This document shows positions 11,901 through 22,388 of a DNA stretch of 64,000 nucleotides, piece after piece. Source of the DNA: Symbiodinium microadriaticum (Eukaryota > Sar > Dinophyceae > Suessiales > Symbiodiniaceae); contig LSRX01000543.1 in NCBI GenBank assembly GCA_001939145.1, positions 190,016 to 254,015 of the forward strand, given 5' to 3'. The position numbers were made by a program, and so were the translations under genes. The notes beneath the pieces were generated by a model. The model ran no database searches. It was not told where the DNA came from and was given only the letters and a program-made list of their open reading frames with translations. The first letter of the stretch is position 1; each line of letters begins with the position of its first letter.

Positions 11901-13408
11901 TCTAACAATCAGAGAATATATATAATTTAATTATATGTATATATATATATAAAGCTAAAATCAAATAGATAATCTTCTTATGACCAAAATTATTCTTAAT
12001 TTGTTGGAGAAAATTGAGATTAGTAATTTAAAAAAAATTCTTCAAGTTGAATGATCTTAAATAAATTGAAAATATATAGTCTTTCTCTATATAAGATTTC
12101 GTATCATATATCTCGTATCATAAAATTATATATATTTTCATAGTTTATTGTATGTTCATATTCTATTGGGCTATAATCGATTAAGATCAAAAAGATCGAT
12201 AATATGTTGAGAACCATGACACCAATACGTGTAATAATAGAATATCAGAAATTGTTAAGTTCCAAATTAAGCTCTTTGGACATCCCGATCAGGATGCGGA
12301 AGCTCGCCAAAAGTCTCAACGAGAAAGATATATACATAATATCTACGTGTGCGCTCGCGCACCAAAAGGTTTTTTTGTACAGATAGTGATTGCATGCCAT
12401 CTGACTGTGATCCAGCAACCATAACTGTAAACCCTCAAATCCCGCACTGCACCACCTGAACTCCCAAGCCATGTAGGCCCCAAGCGCAACAGTTGAGCCC
12501 AAAACAACGAAGCTGCAAAAAAAACCTAAAAACCGAATGCAGAGCTCAGATAAAAGGACGAAAGCCCTCAGAGAGGAAGATCTGGATTGATATGCTTGAC
12601 CTGAGTCGTCTGAGCTCCGGATGCTGGCTCTTGGGCACTTTGGGGTGTCGGGCCTGTTGAGGGTTCGGGCTTTGATGACAAGGCTTTGGGGGCACTCGGA
12701 CCCCTCAAACTCCTAGTGAAGCGTTCTCCGTCCGTAGGACATGACCCCAAACCACCCAACTCTTGCTGTAAGGCAAAGGTTCGCGGAGGTGGGTTATAAG
12801 GACGTAAGCCCCACCCTAGACCCTGAACGCTGCAAACTCGAGCAGGGTTCTTCTATCAGCCGAGCGACGACTGGATCATGCGTCAGCGTGCGAATGCCTT
12901 GATATCGGGTTTTGATTCGGCAATCAGAGACTAAAACATCCTTAGTCATCATAATCAGAATCCTCCTGTAAGGTATGGTAAATCTCTTGCATATACAGTG
13001 AGCTGAACCCTAAACCTTAAGGGGCGTTGGAGTGTCTGGGCCATCTTGTTCAACTCTGTGGACACCCAAGCCTGACGTAAGGATGTTAACTATTTAAATC
13101 CCTGGGTTTAGGGTTTAGGGTTTTAGGGTTTAGGGTTTTAGGGTTTAGGGTTTTAGGGTTTATAAGGGTTTAGGGTTTTGCTATGGGAGTTAGAACATAC
13201 CGCTATGGTTGGGGTCAACCATCATCAGGAGGGGCGGGAGTACTATAGAAGCCTAAATCATTACCAATATCATCTGACTCTTTACCCCTAAACCCCTAAA
13301 CCCCTGAACCCTCAACCCTAAACCCCCGCAAACCCCTAAACCCTAAACCACCCGAAATTTCACTAAATCTGCCAGCGCCAAACTGCGCTGACAGACCCTG
13401 GATCCGCC
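3000..13408 (-). CDS. Split gene, C-terminal part of an unrecognised membrane protein (nine exons)
   Basis: Exons (minus strand, 5' to 3'): 13352-13408, 13016-13071, 12829-12965, 12601-12703, 12456-12512, 3535-3631, 3364-3409, 3154-3308 and 3000-3089, the last ending in TGA. Donor and acceptor phases agree at all eight junctions, giving about 265 residues; the 5' end lies beyond 13408. The fifth and sixth exons form two hydrophobic segments (VVLGSTVALGAYMAW, then SISWVFGMVFMPI) split by a short charged stretch. The segment after them includes SFDGIPEQLYIRTYANEAM, and the tail is basic (VKAGQVTKKLRF). Donors include GTTTAGGG (13015), GTTCAGGG (12828) and GTGGTTTAGGG (13351). Introns range from 50 bp to 8.8 kb. 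I do not recognise the family. The 12601-12703 exon and the choice of donor at 3363 are the weakest links. The model is a manual inference with no homology search. Confidence 0.6.
5771..5950. repeat. Near-tandem 87-bp duplication
   Basis: Copies 5771-5857 and 5864-5950 align without gaps with about 12 differences. Eight of these have A or T in the second copy where the first has G or C. Confidence 0.85.
6231..6374. repeat. Tandem duplication, 72-bp period
   Basis: Copies 6231-6302 and 6303-6374 share nearly the whole sequence, including CTATTTAATAGAGATT and AATGGACAGAGA. They differ at about six positions. Confidence 0.85.
8210..8400. repeat. Fold-back structure with 13-bp perfect arms
   Basis: CAGAACTCTTCCA (8287-8299) and TGGAAGAGTTCTG (8325-8337) form perfect arms with a 25-base loop. 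The pairing is extended imperfectly by an A/C-rich flank to the left and a T/G-rich flank to the right. It may be a degenerate fold-back element or a hairpin RNA precursor; function unknown. Confidence 0.6.
8860..11090. other. GC-balanced island between the AT-rich blocks
   Basis: Composition switches abruptly near 8860 and 11090. The island holds a (TG)n run at about 8955-8976, a purine-rich tract (10040-10160) and ORFs on both strands. It has no telomeric heptamers. It could be the undecayed core of the insertion, or a second insertion inside the AT-rich DNA. Confidence 0.65.
10667..11134 (-). CDS. Possible coding ORF inside the GC-balanced island, unknown
   Basis: An open frame of 155 codons includes an Ala/Glu-rich stretch (LIKAAAALDEEHLLSKI) followed by an Arg-rich part. 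It lies on the same strand as the host gene, but the host exons join in phase without it. It could be an alternative exon, a nested gene or chance. No family recognised. Confidence 0.2.
   Translation of the reverse strand: MIELLCNSRRELSKFTGRLATEAAGGRELIKAAAALDEEHLLSKIVTPGGAGGRRWRSHRHQILRTPRCLLWLLRDSWLPFTIDSALLTPIAAAALDSLPLTFRRSAYRYYPSQNSSHPRISAFGAVYGGVGSASGSLPHAQGGKQILMTRRVAH
11091..12360. other. Second AT-rich noncoding block
   Basis: Composition matches 3660-8859, with no long ORF and no heptamer tracts. Near its left edge the words AATTCTCTTCGAGAATTA and ATTCTCTTCGAGAATTAT repeat (about 11100-11150). Confidence 0.75.
13105..13175. repeat. Telomere-like tract, TTTAGGG orientation
   Basis: Six or so TTTAGGG units alternate with TTTTAGGG. 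The tract lies in the intron between the first two exons of the model at 3000-13408. Confidence 0.9.
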
Positions 13409-13659
13409 CTGAATGCCGGAAACCCTAAGCTCCTAAACCCCCTAAAGCCCTAAACTCTAAGGGTTGAGGGTTTAGGGGTTTAGGGGTTTAGGGTCTATGG
13501 AAATCGTTACGAATTTGGGTGCCAGTAACGTTCTGAGCGAAAGTTTTGAGCAGGTTTGGGAACTGGGGGTTGGCAGGGAGCCGATCTTCCTGGACTCTTC
13601 TCTGGGCTCTTTTGGGGCTTCCTGGCTCTTGTGGGCTGTTCCTGGGCCCACTCTGTTCT

Positions 13660-13905
13660 GTGGTCAATTTGGGCCCCCCAGATCGTCAATTTGGGCCGGC
13701 CAGATTGTCTGTCAAGACTGCAACCCAGATTGTCAATTTGGGGCCGGTAGATTGTCAAGATCGNCCAGATGGTCAAATAATGGCCCGCAGATTGTCAATT
13801 TGTGCCCCCCAGATTGTAGATTCGGGCCCACCAGATTGCGCCACCAGATTGTCAATTTGAGTCATGAGCCCCCGCATTGTCAATTCGGACCCGCAGAGCC
13901 GGCAA
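13660..13905. repeat. Degenerate minisatellite, about 20-bp unit
   Basis: Repeated units read CAGATTGTCAATTTGGGCC with point changes and small indels; one ambiguous base sits at 13764. The long plus-strand ORF here (13497-14192) owes its length to this array and is not called as a gene. Confidence 0.85.
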
Positions 13906-13979
13906 GCTTCCCCAACATTATTCCGGTGGCCAAGCCAATGTACTTAAACGCGATTTTTGCTTGTTTGCGTAGCCGCCAT
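13882..13979 (-). CDS. Candidate exon upstream of the 13408 gene
   Basis: After an acceptor ending GCTTTGCAG the minus strand is open for about 33 codons, including KQAKIAFKYIGLATGIMLGK. It may be an upstream exon of the gene that reads through 13408, but its phase does not join directly to that exon, so at least one further exon would be needed. Confidence 0.25.
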
Positions 13980-15101
13980 GCTGCAAAGCAAAACACTACG
14001 TGGGCTGCACCTGGGGGTTTTCGACTTTTGGATTTTGTTGTTTTCTGTGCTTGTGCCGGCTGCCCTTTTGGGCTCTTTTCTGGGATCTTGCCAGGTCCCA
14101 AATGCGGCTGCCTGGCCTTCTCTGGGGTCCGGGGCTTGAATATAGGGTTCAGGGTTCTAGGGTTTGAAGGTTTAGGTTTATGTGACCTTTAGGGTTCAGG
14201 GCCTGGAGGAAGCAAACCTGATTCAGATCCCAAGGTAACCCCTAAATCCTAAAGCCTAAACCCTGTAATTATAAGGTAAGTTGGGGAACCATCAAATTCT
14301 CAAATGCCAAGCCGCCTTGCGCCGCTCTGCGCTGAAGCAGCTTGGTCGCGGGCCTGGGCGGAAGTAGGAGAGACCCTCAACCCTAAACCCTAAACCCCCT
14401 TCAGCCCTAAACCCTAAACCCCTTCAGCCCTAAACCCTAAGCCCCTTCAGCCCTAAACCCTAAACCCCTAAACCTTTTCAGCCTCAAGCCCGAAAGCCCT
14501 AAACCCTAAAGCCCTAAACGTCTAAAGCCTCCACCTCATTAGTCAGATTGGGGTTTCAGGGGATCTTATAGCTAGGAGGTTTACGGTTTAGGGCTAAGGT
14601 CTTATAAATCTGAGATGGGGTTTCATGGCGTAAGAAGAAACTATCCGGAAAATCGGGAACTTTCAGGAATAGTCCCTATGGAAGTCTTCTACCAAATTCT
14701 AGTTAATAAGTCTCTTACGGGGCATTATACCATTAACTGTGCAGGATTCTGTGTTGGATCGCCAAAACATGTTTCAAACGAGCTTTGAGAGGAGCCAACG
14801 GAGGGCTTTAGGCTTTAGGGTTTAGGGTTTTGGGTAATGGGCTAGCTATGAGCTACGAGTGTCTCAGAGATTCAACGGCTTAGAGTACCCTAAACCCTAA
14901 ACCCTTAGAGAGCTGTAGTAGTGAACTTTAGCCTTTAGAGTTGGTGCTGGAGCTGCTGACAGGGCTTAGGAAGTAGGTACTAGGCAGAGCTACAAATGCT
15001 CTAATTGGGATCAGAATTGGAGTTATGGTACTTATAATACTATAAGTCTATAAAATAACTACTCATTTTGTCCCCCGACCCTCCAAGCAGAAACCCTAAA
15101 C

Positions 15102-15166
15102 GTTCAGAGCCACCGCTCCCAATGCAGCTTGCCCCTGGCGCACAAACGCCCCCGACGCCACAACAA
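15102..15166 (-). CDS. Candidate exon with telomeric donor, unknown gene
   Basis: The minus strand is open (2 nt + 21 codons, including GAFVRQGQAALGAVALN) between an acceptor ending GTTTCGAG and a donor GTTTAGGG that is itself a heptamer unit. A plus-strand reading is also open. Function unknown. Confidence 0.35.
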
Positions 15167-16256
15167 CTCGAAACGCGTTGAGGGTCTAAGATTTGGGGCC
15201 TCTACAACATCAAACCACATAGAGCCTGCAATGTGGTTGCGAAGTTCGTTGTTTCTGCGATTGGTCCAACAAGTAACAAGAACTCTGCACTGCCGAAAGC
15301 TGGCTGGGCAATTAGGGTTTATAGAATTGTATAGGGTTTGGGTCCCTGATGAAATCGGGCTGCGGGTCGGTGATGGGCTGGGCTGGGTCTGGGAATGTGT
15401 GAAAACATGCACGTTATTAATGTTCGTCTTGAGCTGGAACCAAACTAAGTAGGCAAGACTACATCCGAGGCCCTAAAACTCCAGAAGACACCTGATTAAG
15501 GAACCTATCATCATATACGGTATACCCAGACCTTCCAATACCCCTGAATTAAGGTAGGTGCCTGAAGTTACCATAGGATCCCTCAGTGTAGTCCTCAATT
15601 AAGGGATGTTGGTGCCAACGCTCGGAAGTTAGATGCAAGTGCGGGGTACCATGGTTAAGGTTTCACCATTCCCATTTAGGGTTTAGGGTTTAGGGTTTAA
15701 GGTTTAGGGTTTCGGGTTTAGGGTTTAGGGTTTAGGGTCCGAACACACCTTACATGGCCTTAAGACTGAGAATAAGGTTTTTGCGGCATATTGTCGCCAA
15801 TCATACAGGAGATGTTACTGCGAAGCATTCCGACCCCTCCATTTGTTGCTTCAAGCTTCATGCGGATGTCGGAATGTCCGTGTTTTTTGTGGCTGTTTTG
15901 ACATTAAGGGAGCTTTAGTTGCAGGAATGTTTGTCGAGGCTTTCGCGTTCAGAGCTTTAGTTTGCGGGGTCTGGGATGCGTGGCCTGATCAGGCAACGAC
16001 CACCGGGTGGAGGATCCTTGGGTTAAGGGTTTAGGGTTTTTGTGTTAAAGTGCAATAGGTTTGGGGTTTAGGGTTTAGGGTTTAGGGTTTGGGGTTTAGG
16101 GTTTAGGGTTTCTTGATTCGCAGAGAGCAGACAAGCACCGAGAGTTGAAGATGTAGAAGTGCAGCTGGATTTTGCCATGCCCTCAACCCCCAAACCCTAT
16201 AAACCCTAAATGACCTCAGCTCTACATCCTAAAAGCCTAGAGCCCCAAAAATCTCC

Positions 16257-16362
16257 CTGGTTCTTAGTAGCGAATGGGGGAACGGATCCCTATGACCGTC
16301 CCTTAAGGTCCCCTATAGTAGTCCCAAAATCCCATTCCTCCATTCCCTACTAAGAACCAGTC
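16257..16362. mobile_element. Short inverted-repeat element, family M5, copy 1
   Basis: Inverted ends GGTTCTTAGTAGCGAATG and CATTCCCTACTAAGAACC, with a palindromic interior (ATCCCTATGA, ATAGTAGTCCC). A second copy at 45043-45345 is split by an M1 insertion. No coding capacity. Confidence 0.8.
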
Positions 16363-16486
16363 AGAAAAGATCAATTGCACACCCTAAACCCTAAACCCTA
16401 AAGGACGAAAAGTTGTAAACCCTAAACCCTAAACCCTAAAAGTTGTAAACCCTAAACCCTAAAAGTTGTAAACCCTAAACCCTAAA

Positions 16487-17099
16487 NNNNNNNNNNNNNN
16501 NNNNNNNNNNNNNNNNNNNNNNNNNNNNNNNNNNNNNNNNNNNNNNNNNNNNNNNNNNNNNNNNNNNNNNNNNNNNNNNNNNNNNNNNNNNNNNNNNNNN
16601 NNNNNNNNNNNNNNNNNNNNNNNNNNNNNNNNNNNNNNNNNNNNNNNNNNNNNNNNNNNNNNNNNNNNNNNNNNNNNNNNNNNNNNNNNNNNNNNNNNNN
16701 NNNNNNNNNNNNNNNNNNNNNNNNNNNNNNNNNNNNNNNNNNNNNNNNNNNNNNNNNNNNNNNNNNNNNNNNNNNNNNNNNNNNNNNNNNNNNNNNNNNN
16801 NNNNNNNNNNNNNNNNNNNNNNNNNNNNNNNNNNNNNNNNNNNNNNNNNNNNNNNNNNNNNNNNNNNNNNNNNNNNNNNNNNNNNNNNNNNNNNNNNNNN
16901 NNNNNNNNNNNNNNNNNNNNNNNNNNNNNNNNNNNNNNNNNNNNNNNNNNNNNNNNNNNNNNNNNNNNNNNNNNNNNNNNNNNNNNNNNNNNNNNNNNNN
17001 NNNNNNNNNNNNNNNNNNNNNNNNNNNNNNNNNNNNNNNNNNNNNNNNNNNNNNNNNNNNNNNNNNNNNNNNNNNNNNNNNNNNNNNNNNNNNNNNNNN
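16487..17099. other. Assembly gap (613 N)
   Basis: The sequence is undetermined. The left edge is a pure CCCTAAA tract and the right edge is G-rich, so the gap probably spans repeats. Confidence 1.
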
Positions 17100-18298
17100 G
17101 GAGGAGGGGGAGGGGGGGTAGGGTTTTAGGTTTAGGATTTAGGGCTTGGGGTTTTGGGGTACTAGGGTCTGGGGCCTGTTTGCCTTTTTTGGAGGCTTGA
17201 GGCCTAGGGATTCTGTGTGGGAAGCAATCCGGGCTTGAAGGCTTAGGTCAGGGACGTAGCAAGTAGGCTAGGCATTTAGAATGGTTTAGAGTTTAGGGTT
17301 CAGGGTTTCAGATGACTCAGATTTCCCCAAAACTTTTTGCGACCTTCAAAGCCCTACGCCCACCCAAAGACCCAATCAATAACCCTAGGGACCTAAAGAC
17401 CCCCAAGCTTCAGCGTCCTTTAGCTAGCTCAGCTCCAGCCCTACACCCCTAAACCCTAAACCTTAAACCCTAAACCCGAAACCTTGATCCGTGAAAACCT
17501 TGAACCCTGTATGACTTTCCTCTTTGAGATTCCCCATTATGATTTCTTTCCTCTTAAAAATCCGTAAACGTAAGTTCTTTGGGGTTCAGGTAAATCCTAA
17601 AACATTGGACCTGGACCAACTATAGCAGCTTGAACAAGAAGAAGCAAGATCTTCTAACACTCCCCGTAAAGCTCGCAAAACAACAAAAAAACAGGCTCCT
17701 GAGCAAGCCCCTCCATAAGGCTACGAAAAGGAATCTCTATAATGGGATTCCCTTTTCGGGCTCCTTTAAGAGCTCCTTTAAAGGAACCCCTTTATAAGGA
17801 GCCCTTCGGGTTCGTTCAGGGTGCTGAAGCCCTGACACCTCAAAGCCACGGGTTTAGGGCTTTGGGGCTTAGGGGTTTTGGGGTTAGGGCTTAAGGGTTT
17901 AGGGGTTTAGGGGTTTATTGGTTTAGTGATTTAGTGGTTTGGGGGCTTGGGGGTTTAGTGGTTTAGGGTTTATTGGTTTAGGGGTTTGGGGTTTGGGGTT
18001 TAGGAACCTGAAATTTCGGCCACTCAAGCCAGATCCTGAGTCCGCAAAAAAATCCTAGCCCTGCGATCTATGGAAACTTCGATGATACACCCAACCCCTG
18101 CAGGTTCCGAGCTTTCTTTGAATACCCTCGAACCAGAATCTCCACACAAGCCGTCCCAAAAGCCTGAAACCGAAAGCCTCATACCATCAGAAGACACTTC
18201 AAGCCTGAAACCCGCTTCAAATCATCCGCGCCTCCCTTCACAAAGTGCATGGTGGGAGGCCTCGCATCTTCGTGTCTTGGAGTTTGCGGGATTTCAAT
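17100..18298. other. Repeat-rich spacer before the LINE
   Basis: Holds TTTAGGG tracts at 17115-17165 and 17850-18005, a CCCTAAA tract at 17440-17490, and a palindromic AAGGAGCC-type patch at 17705-17810. A plus-strand ORF at 18070-18321 reads partly into CCCTAAA and is not convincing. Confidence 0.6.
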
Positions 18299-18467
18299 CC
18301 CTAAACCCTAAACCCATGTAGGGTGCCAGGGGTAATCGTTCGCACATCCGTGCGCCGGAGCGGGCTCTTTTTTTTCATTCGGAATTCGGGGTTGCTTGCG
18401 TCCGTGGGCCTGCTACAAGGTAGAAGGTCCCACGCCGGTCCTCGCGTGTGGGCTGAAGTCACCCGCT

Positions 18468-19150
18468 CTATACATCGTCGTAGATGACTCCAGGGACACG
18501 GACCCTGGCTGTACACATGTGATTTTCTAAAATCTCCGAGGCTTTGGTCAAAGCATTGACACGAGCCTTCTCCACAGTGCTGGCACGAACGACCTCCTGC
18601 TGCCAGCTTGCCCTGAGCGAGCTTCTGTGGCGGCTCTTGCAAAGTTTCTGAGCCTCTTCGTCTGCAGCGCTGCGTTCAACCTTCTGCACTCCTCCATCGT
18701 CGCAGGGACCCGCGAGGGAGGGGCCCAAGAGGATCGTTTCCCATGGCTCGGGATCCACACCAGGGACCAGTCAACGCCTCGATTGCGCAGTGTGTGGCCA
18801 GATTGGAAAGCCCGTTCCGCCATCAGCCTTAGTGAGCACTGACTCGGGCAGCACAGGGCTCGAATCGCAGCTTCACAATCAACGAGAATATGAACACGCC
18901 TCGGAGGTCTCGGTGTCGCAAGCAAAGCTGACAACAACTCATCCAAAGCTTTCAGTTCCATTCTGAATGGTGCTTGGTCTTCCTGAGTGTCGGCGCCAGA
19001 GATCCGTGCACAAGGCCTGTCGCAGGCGAAAGCGAAGCTTCCAATCCCCTCCAAGCTGGAGCCATCTGTAGCCAACGTCAGCTCCTCGATGTGGCCTCGA
19101 ACAGCTGCACCAACGGGCCTCGGCAATGAACCGCCTCCACTGGCGGACAT
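18468..19150 (-). pseudogene. LINE RNase H domain, frameshifted
   Basis: RNase H cleaves the RNA strand of RNA:DNA hybrids during retrotransposition. Acidic residues appear in order: LATDGSS, then RMELKALDELL, then HILVDCEAA, followed by VWIPSHGK. The expected Asn...Ala-Asp box is split: RRLN stays in the first frame while AADEEAQKL continues in the frame that ends at 18468, so a shift lies near 18670. The N-terminal part overlaps the Cys/His ORF at 19078-19347. Confidence 0.85.
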
Positions 19151-19347
19151 GGGTGCTCCGAGATCGGGTGGCCCAAGAGTCTCTCCTCAACCCGATTAAC
19201 CGGCGGGGCGAGATTTGCACGAATCTCGCCCAGCTCTGGGCAGGCCCACAGCAAGTGGGAGCGGGACGGCCAGGCTCGACCACAAAGGCAGGTGGGTTGT
19301 GTGCCACCGTGCTTTCGCCCAAAATGCCAGGCAGTGCCCCCGGTCAC
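19078..19347 (-). pseudogene. LINE linker with Cys/His motif
   Basis: The frame carries CLCGRAWPSRSHLLWACPEL, a C-x-C...H-x4-C arrangement typical of the region after LINE RT domains, probably nucleic-acid binding. It ends by running into the RNase H frame. It is a fragment of the polyprotein, not a separate gene. Confidence 0.75.
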
Positions 19348-19423
19348 CAGGCAAGCTCGCTTAGCGTTCTGAGAGGCAGCAGTTTTGTACTGAAGACCGT
19401 GACCTAAAAAGGCGAACCTAAGA

Positions 19424-20281
19424 TCAGCCCCGGGGGGGGAGGTCTAAACCAACCGCAAGGGTGGGGTCATCCCTATGCATACGCCTAGCGATGCGACCGC
19501 AGGTCCTGGCTGCTTCTTGCACATGCGACTCAGTAAGCCACCGGCGAAGGACATGCATGGAGTCTTCTCCAAAGCAAAAGGCCCTCAGAGTGCCTCGGTC
19601 GTCTCTGCGCTGGAGACGGCGGTTGGCAACATCGAGCTGCCAGCCCAGGCGCCGAACCGTCTGAATGGCAGCAGGGTTCCCCGCGGTGCGAGCGACTCGC
19701 AAGGAGCTGAGCATATCCTCTTCAGACCCAATAGAGGGACGAATCAGCGAGCGAGCCAGGGCTGACAAAGAAGCCCAGTCAGCCATCCAAAAGGGGTCCG
19801 AAGTCCATCCCAGCACTTGGCCGATGAGCACCCGAGGTGCCTCGAAAGTCATCACAGCTTGAAGGGCATGACTCACACTAAGCCTAATGGCGCTGAGCTC
19901 CTCTGGCTCCGGCAGAGCGACCCCAGCAGCCCAAAACAAGGCTGGAAAGATCAAGGATCGGATGACCTGAAACTTAGCACCGAGGCTAAAAGCAGGACTG
20001 GTGGCATGCCTGAGCCGGGCGCGGAGTTTAGTCAAGCAAAGCTTCAACGGGCTAGCGGTGCCTGTCGTCAGAGAAAGATCGATGCCAAGAAACTGGAGGC
20101 TCGGCACCACTGTGTAGCCCCGCTCCCGGGCCACAGAAGTCCAAGGGCTGTTTGGGTCCTCGCTCACGAGGTGACACTTAGGTCGCGAGCAGGTCAGCCC
20201 TGCTGCCCTGTCGAACTCATCGCTGCGCTGCAAAGCCTGCTGTGCTGCCTGTGCAGAAGGGGTGCCGTAAGCAGGATCCAC
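19424..20281 (-). pseudogene. LINE RT thumb/connection segment
   Basis: A 285-residue frame follows the RT palm by a frame change near 20281. It contains FLGIDLSLTTG, matching the FLG box after RT motif C, then a helical, Arg/Leu-rich connection region. It ends at a stop just before the Cys/His segment. Confidence 0.8.
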
Positions 20282-20796
20282 AGTACCCGGTCATCGATGA
20301 AAATGCCAGTTTCAACATGCCGGGAAGACACATGCTGGGTCCAGAGGTGCCCAACACAAAGGCTGAGGACCGGACTTAAAGGGCATCCCTGCAGTAAGCC
20401 TATGTGGGCCGGCCTCCAAAAGGAGGTGGTGTGGCTATCAACCACAAACAGTCTAAGCTGCCGAGCATAGAAGCTGGAGATGAGCTGAGTCAAAGCCTCC
20501 GGTGCCCCAAGGTGACGCAAGGTCTCGGTGATCACTGGCACACTCAACGAGTCAAAGAAAGCACTAAGGTCTTGCTGAATGAAGGATCGAGCGCCCAAAT
20601 TCCAGGCTTGCAGAATGCGGGCATGAACGTCGGCCACACTCTTCCCCGGAGCCGCCCCACAGGCGCGATGGTCATTCCACTGGACGACCCAGCTCTTCAA
20701 CCGCTTGGCAATGACCCGAGAGCCTGCCCTCCAAGCCAGTGGCAACAAGGCCACTGGTCGCGTAGCATGGTTGCGCTTTGACAGCAAAACTATCAA
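20194..20796 (-). pseudogene. LINE reverse transcriptase palm
   Basis: RT motifs in order: RPVALLPLAWR (fingers), QQDLSAFFDSL (motif A, first catalytic Asp), GLLQGCPLSPVL (motif B) and GIFIDDRVLW (motif C, the two catalytic Asp as F-I-D-D). All catalytic residues are present in this frame. The N-terminal RT part (KAPGADDW) is in another frame at 20672-21244, so the palm starts after a frameshift near 20795. Confidence 0.92.
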
Positions 20797-21244
20797 GGAT
20801 CGCTGCCAAAATGCTAGGCACCAGCACTGTCGTGACCACGGCGGCCCAAAGCCTCTGAAACCCAGCCCACCAATCCACGGGGAGGGCTAAGAACATGCTG
20901 GCCTGCCAGTCATCAGCACCAGGTGCCTTAGACTTCATTTTGCCCATTGCACCTTTGAGCTCCTGCACCGTGGGAATCAAATCCAACTCAACCTGAGGGT
21001 GCTGAGGCAGATTGTGCAACAAACAACGATAGGCAGGCAAGTCAGCCTCAGTTGAGGGTGTTTGCCAACGTCTGGTCCAGAGCTCGCCTTGCTCCCGCAC
21101 ACGGTTGGCAGGATGCACAGTGCCCTTCATGGCGGCCTCCAAAGTAGGAGGCTGTTGCAATGCCATGTCAAGATCAACCCGGTGCTTGATCCAAGTGATG
21201 GCACGGGTCGGCGACTCCTGAATCTTTTGTCGCCACTTGCTCAA
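20672..21244 (-). pseudogene. LINE RT N-terminal segment
   Basis: This frame ends the linker after the endonuclease and contains KMKSKAPGADDW, the KxPGxDG-like box that opens LINE RT domains. It then loses frame with the palm near 20795. Confidence 0.85.
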
Positions 21245-22388
21245 ACAGGCCTCGCGATGGGCAACCCGGTGCGACTCGATCAGCTAGCTCATTGACTAGA
21301 GGCAGAGCCTCAGCAGGGAGGGCGGGGTCGATGGACGGGAGGTCCGGCACTTGCGCCCGAGTGTGGCGCAACGACCGAGTCAGACGCTGACCAAGCTCAG
21401 TGTTCCAGGGCTCTTGCACAAGCTGTTGCAGTCGGCGCCCCAAGTGCCGCAGTGCACGAAGAGGTCGAGGTTCGTGGCCATCACGGGTCGGTGCCCCACA
21501 AGGGAGCTCCCGTGGCTCCGGTCGCCACGGCTGGCTTCTGCGACAAGAATCCCTGCCGATGCCAAGATAAGTCTCGGCCCAATCAGACAGCAAAGTCCAA
21601 GCTGCATCCACCCTGGCATGCATGAGCAAAGAATCCAACTCACCGTGTGGAAAATCCATGGCGGGTGCCGTTTCGGGCCTGGGACCAGCGAAGCTTGAAA
21701 AGCGAGGCCGCTGCCAGGAGGGCTGAAAGCTATCACCTCCAAAGTCAATACGCACGATCCCATGGTCAGAGAGCTCCTGCTGGCGAAAGGTATGCCCGTC
21801 CGTTGCCACCAAGTCCTGATGGGTCAGGCCATAGTCAATGCGGCGCGTGTTGGTAGGATTGGTATGCGGCGGCTCAAAGGAGTAAGCCTCATCAGCAGCA
21901 CGAACAGCATGTGAGCAGAGAGTGGTCGCAACGACACCCTCAGCCTGGGTACAGTTGAAATCCCCCAAAATGACAAAGGGGCCGCCAAACACCGTGATTG
22001 TCCGCATCAAAGCACTGAAGGCGTTATTGGTGCGAGGCGAATCCGAGGGGAAGCCATAAAAGGAGGCAACAAGAACCGAGACAGTCCGACCTCCCAAGGG
22101 CAGGGAGATCAGGCCGGCAGCGACCCGATCACTCTCCACCTCCATCTCCATCTGAACGGGCTGCATCGGAAGGCTGGAGACCAAAGCAACCCTGTGTCGG
22201 GCTTGGGTGCCCACGGGTCCAAGGACAGTCTGGAAACCCTGACGACGCCATGCCACTGCAAAGCCAGGGGCAGTGGCCCTGTTGATGTCAACCTCTTGAA
22301 AAGCTGCCACTGCAGCGTTCTGCACCCGAAGCATGGAGGCCACAGCCTCGATGGTGGCGGCCCCACGACGGGCCACATTGCAGCTCAA
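21174..22388 (-). pseudogene. LINE apurinic/apyrimidinic-type endonuclease
   Basis: Nicks target DNA to prime reverse transcription. Exonuclease-endonuclease-phosphatase motifs appear in order: SCNVARRG near the start, AAFQEVD (catalytic Glu, about residue 32), FVILGDFNCT (Asp and Asn, about 140), RRIDYGLT (about 182) and LSDHGIVRIDF (Asp-His, about 207). The domain itself looks intact. The reading frame continues upstream past the annotated start (AFVSLL precedes it), which suggests that it was fused to the preceding zinc-finger part. Confidence 0.92.

Larger units (their letters stand above)
3632..12455 (-). other. 8.8-kb intron: AT-rich block free of telomeric heptamers
   Basis: The exons on either side join in phase across this interval, with donor GTGGTGCAG and acceptor AAGTTCAG. 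It contains two AT-rich parts (about 3660-8859 and 11091-12360) around a GC-balanced island (8860-11090). I found no TTTAGGG/CCCTAAA tract inside it, although such tracts occur about every few hundred bases elsewhere in the window. Confidence 0.5.
14140..16486. other. Repeat-dominated stretch with heptamer tracts
   Basis: Contains TTTAGGG tracts (14140-14190, 14812-14833, 15673-15740, 16020-16115), CCCTAAA tracts (14235-14530, 14886-14903, 16380-16486), one M5 element and one exon candidate (15102-15166). The last tract before the gap has CCCTAAA pairs spaced by AGTTGTAA. I see no other gene. Confidence 0.7.

Noticed and set aside
13497-14192. 231-codon plus-strand ORF
   Set aside because: Its length comes from a minisatellite and an ambiguous base; the translation is repetitive and ends in heptamer-encoded residues.
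19817-20470. 217-codon plus-strand ORF
   Set aside because: Antisense shadow of the LINE reverse transcriptase.
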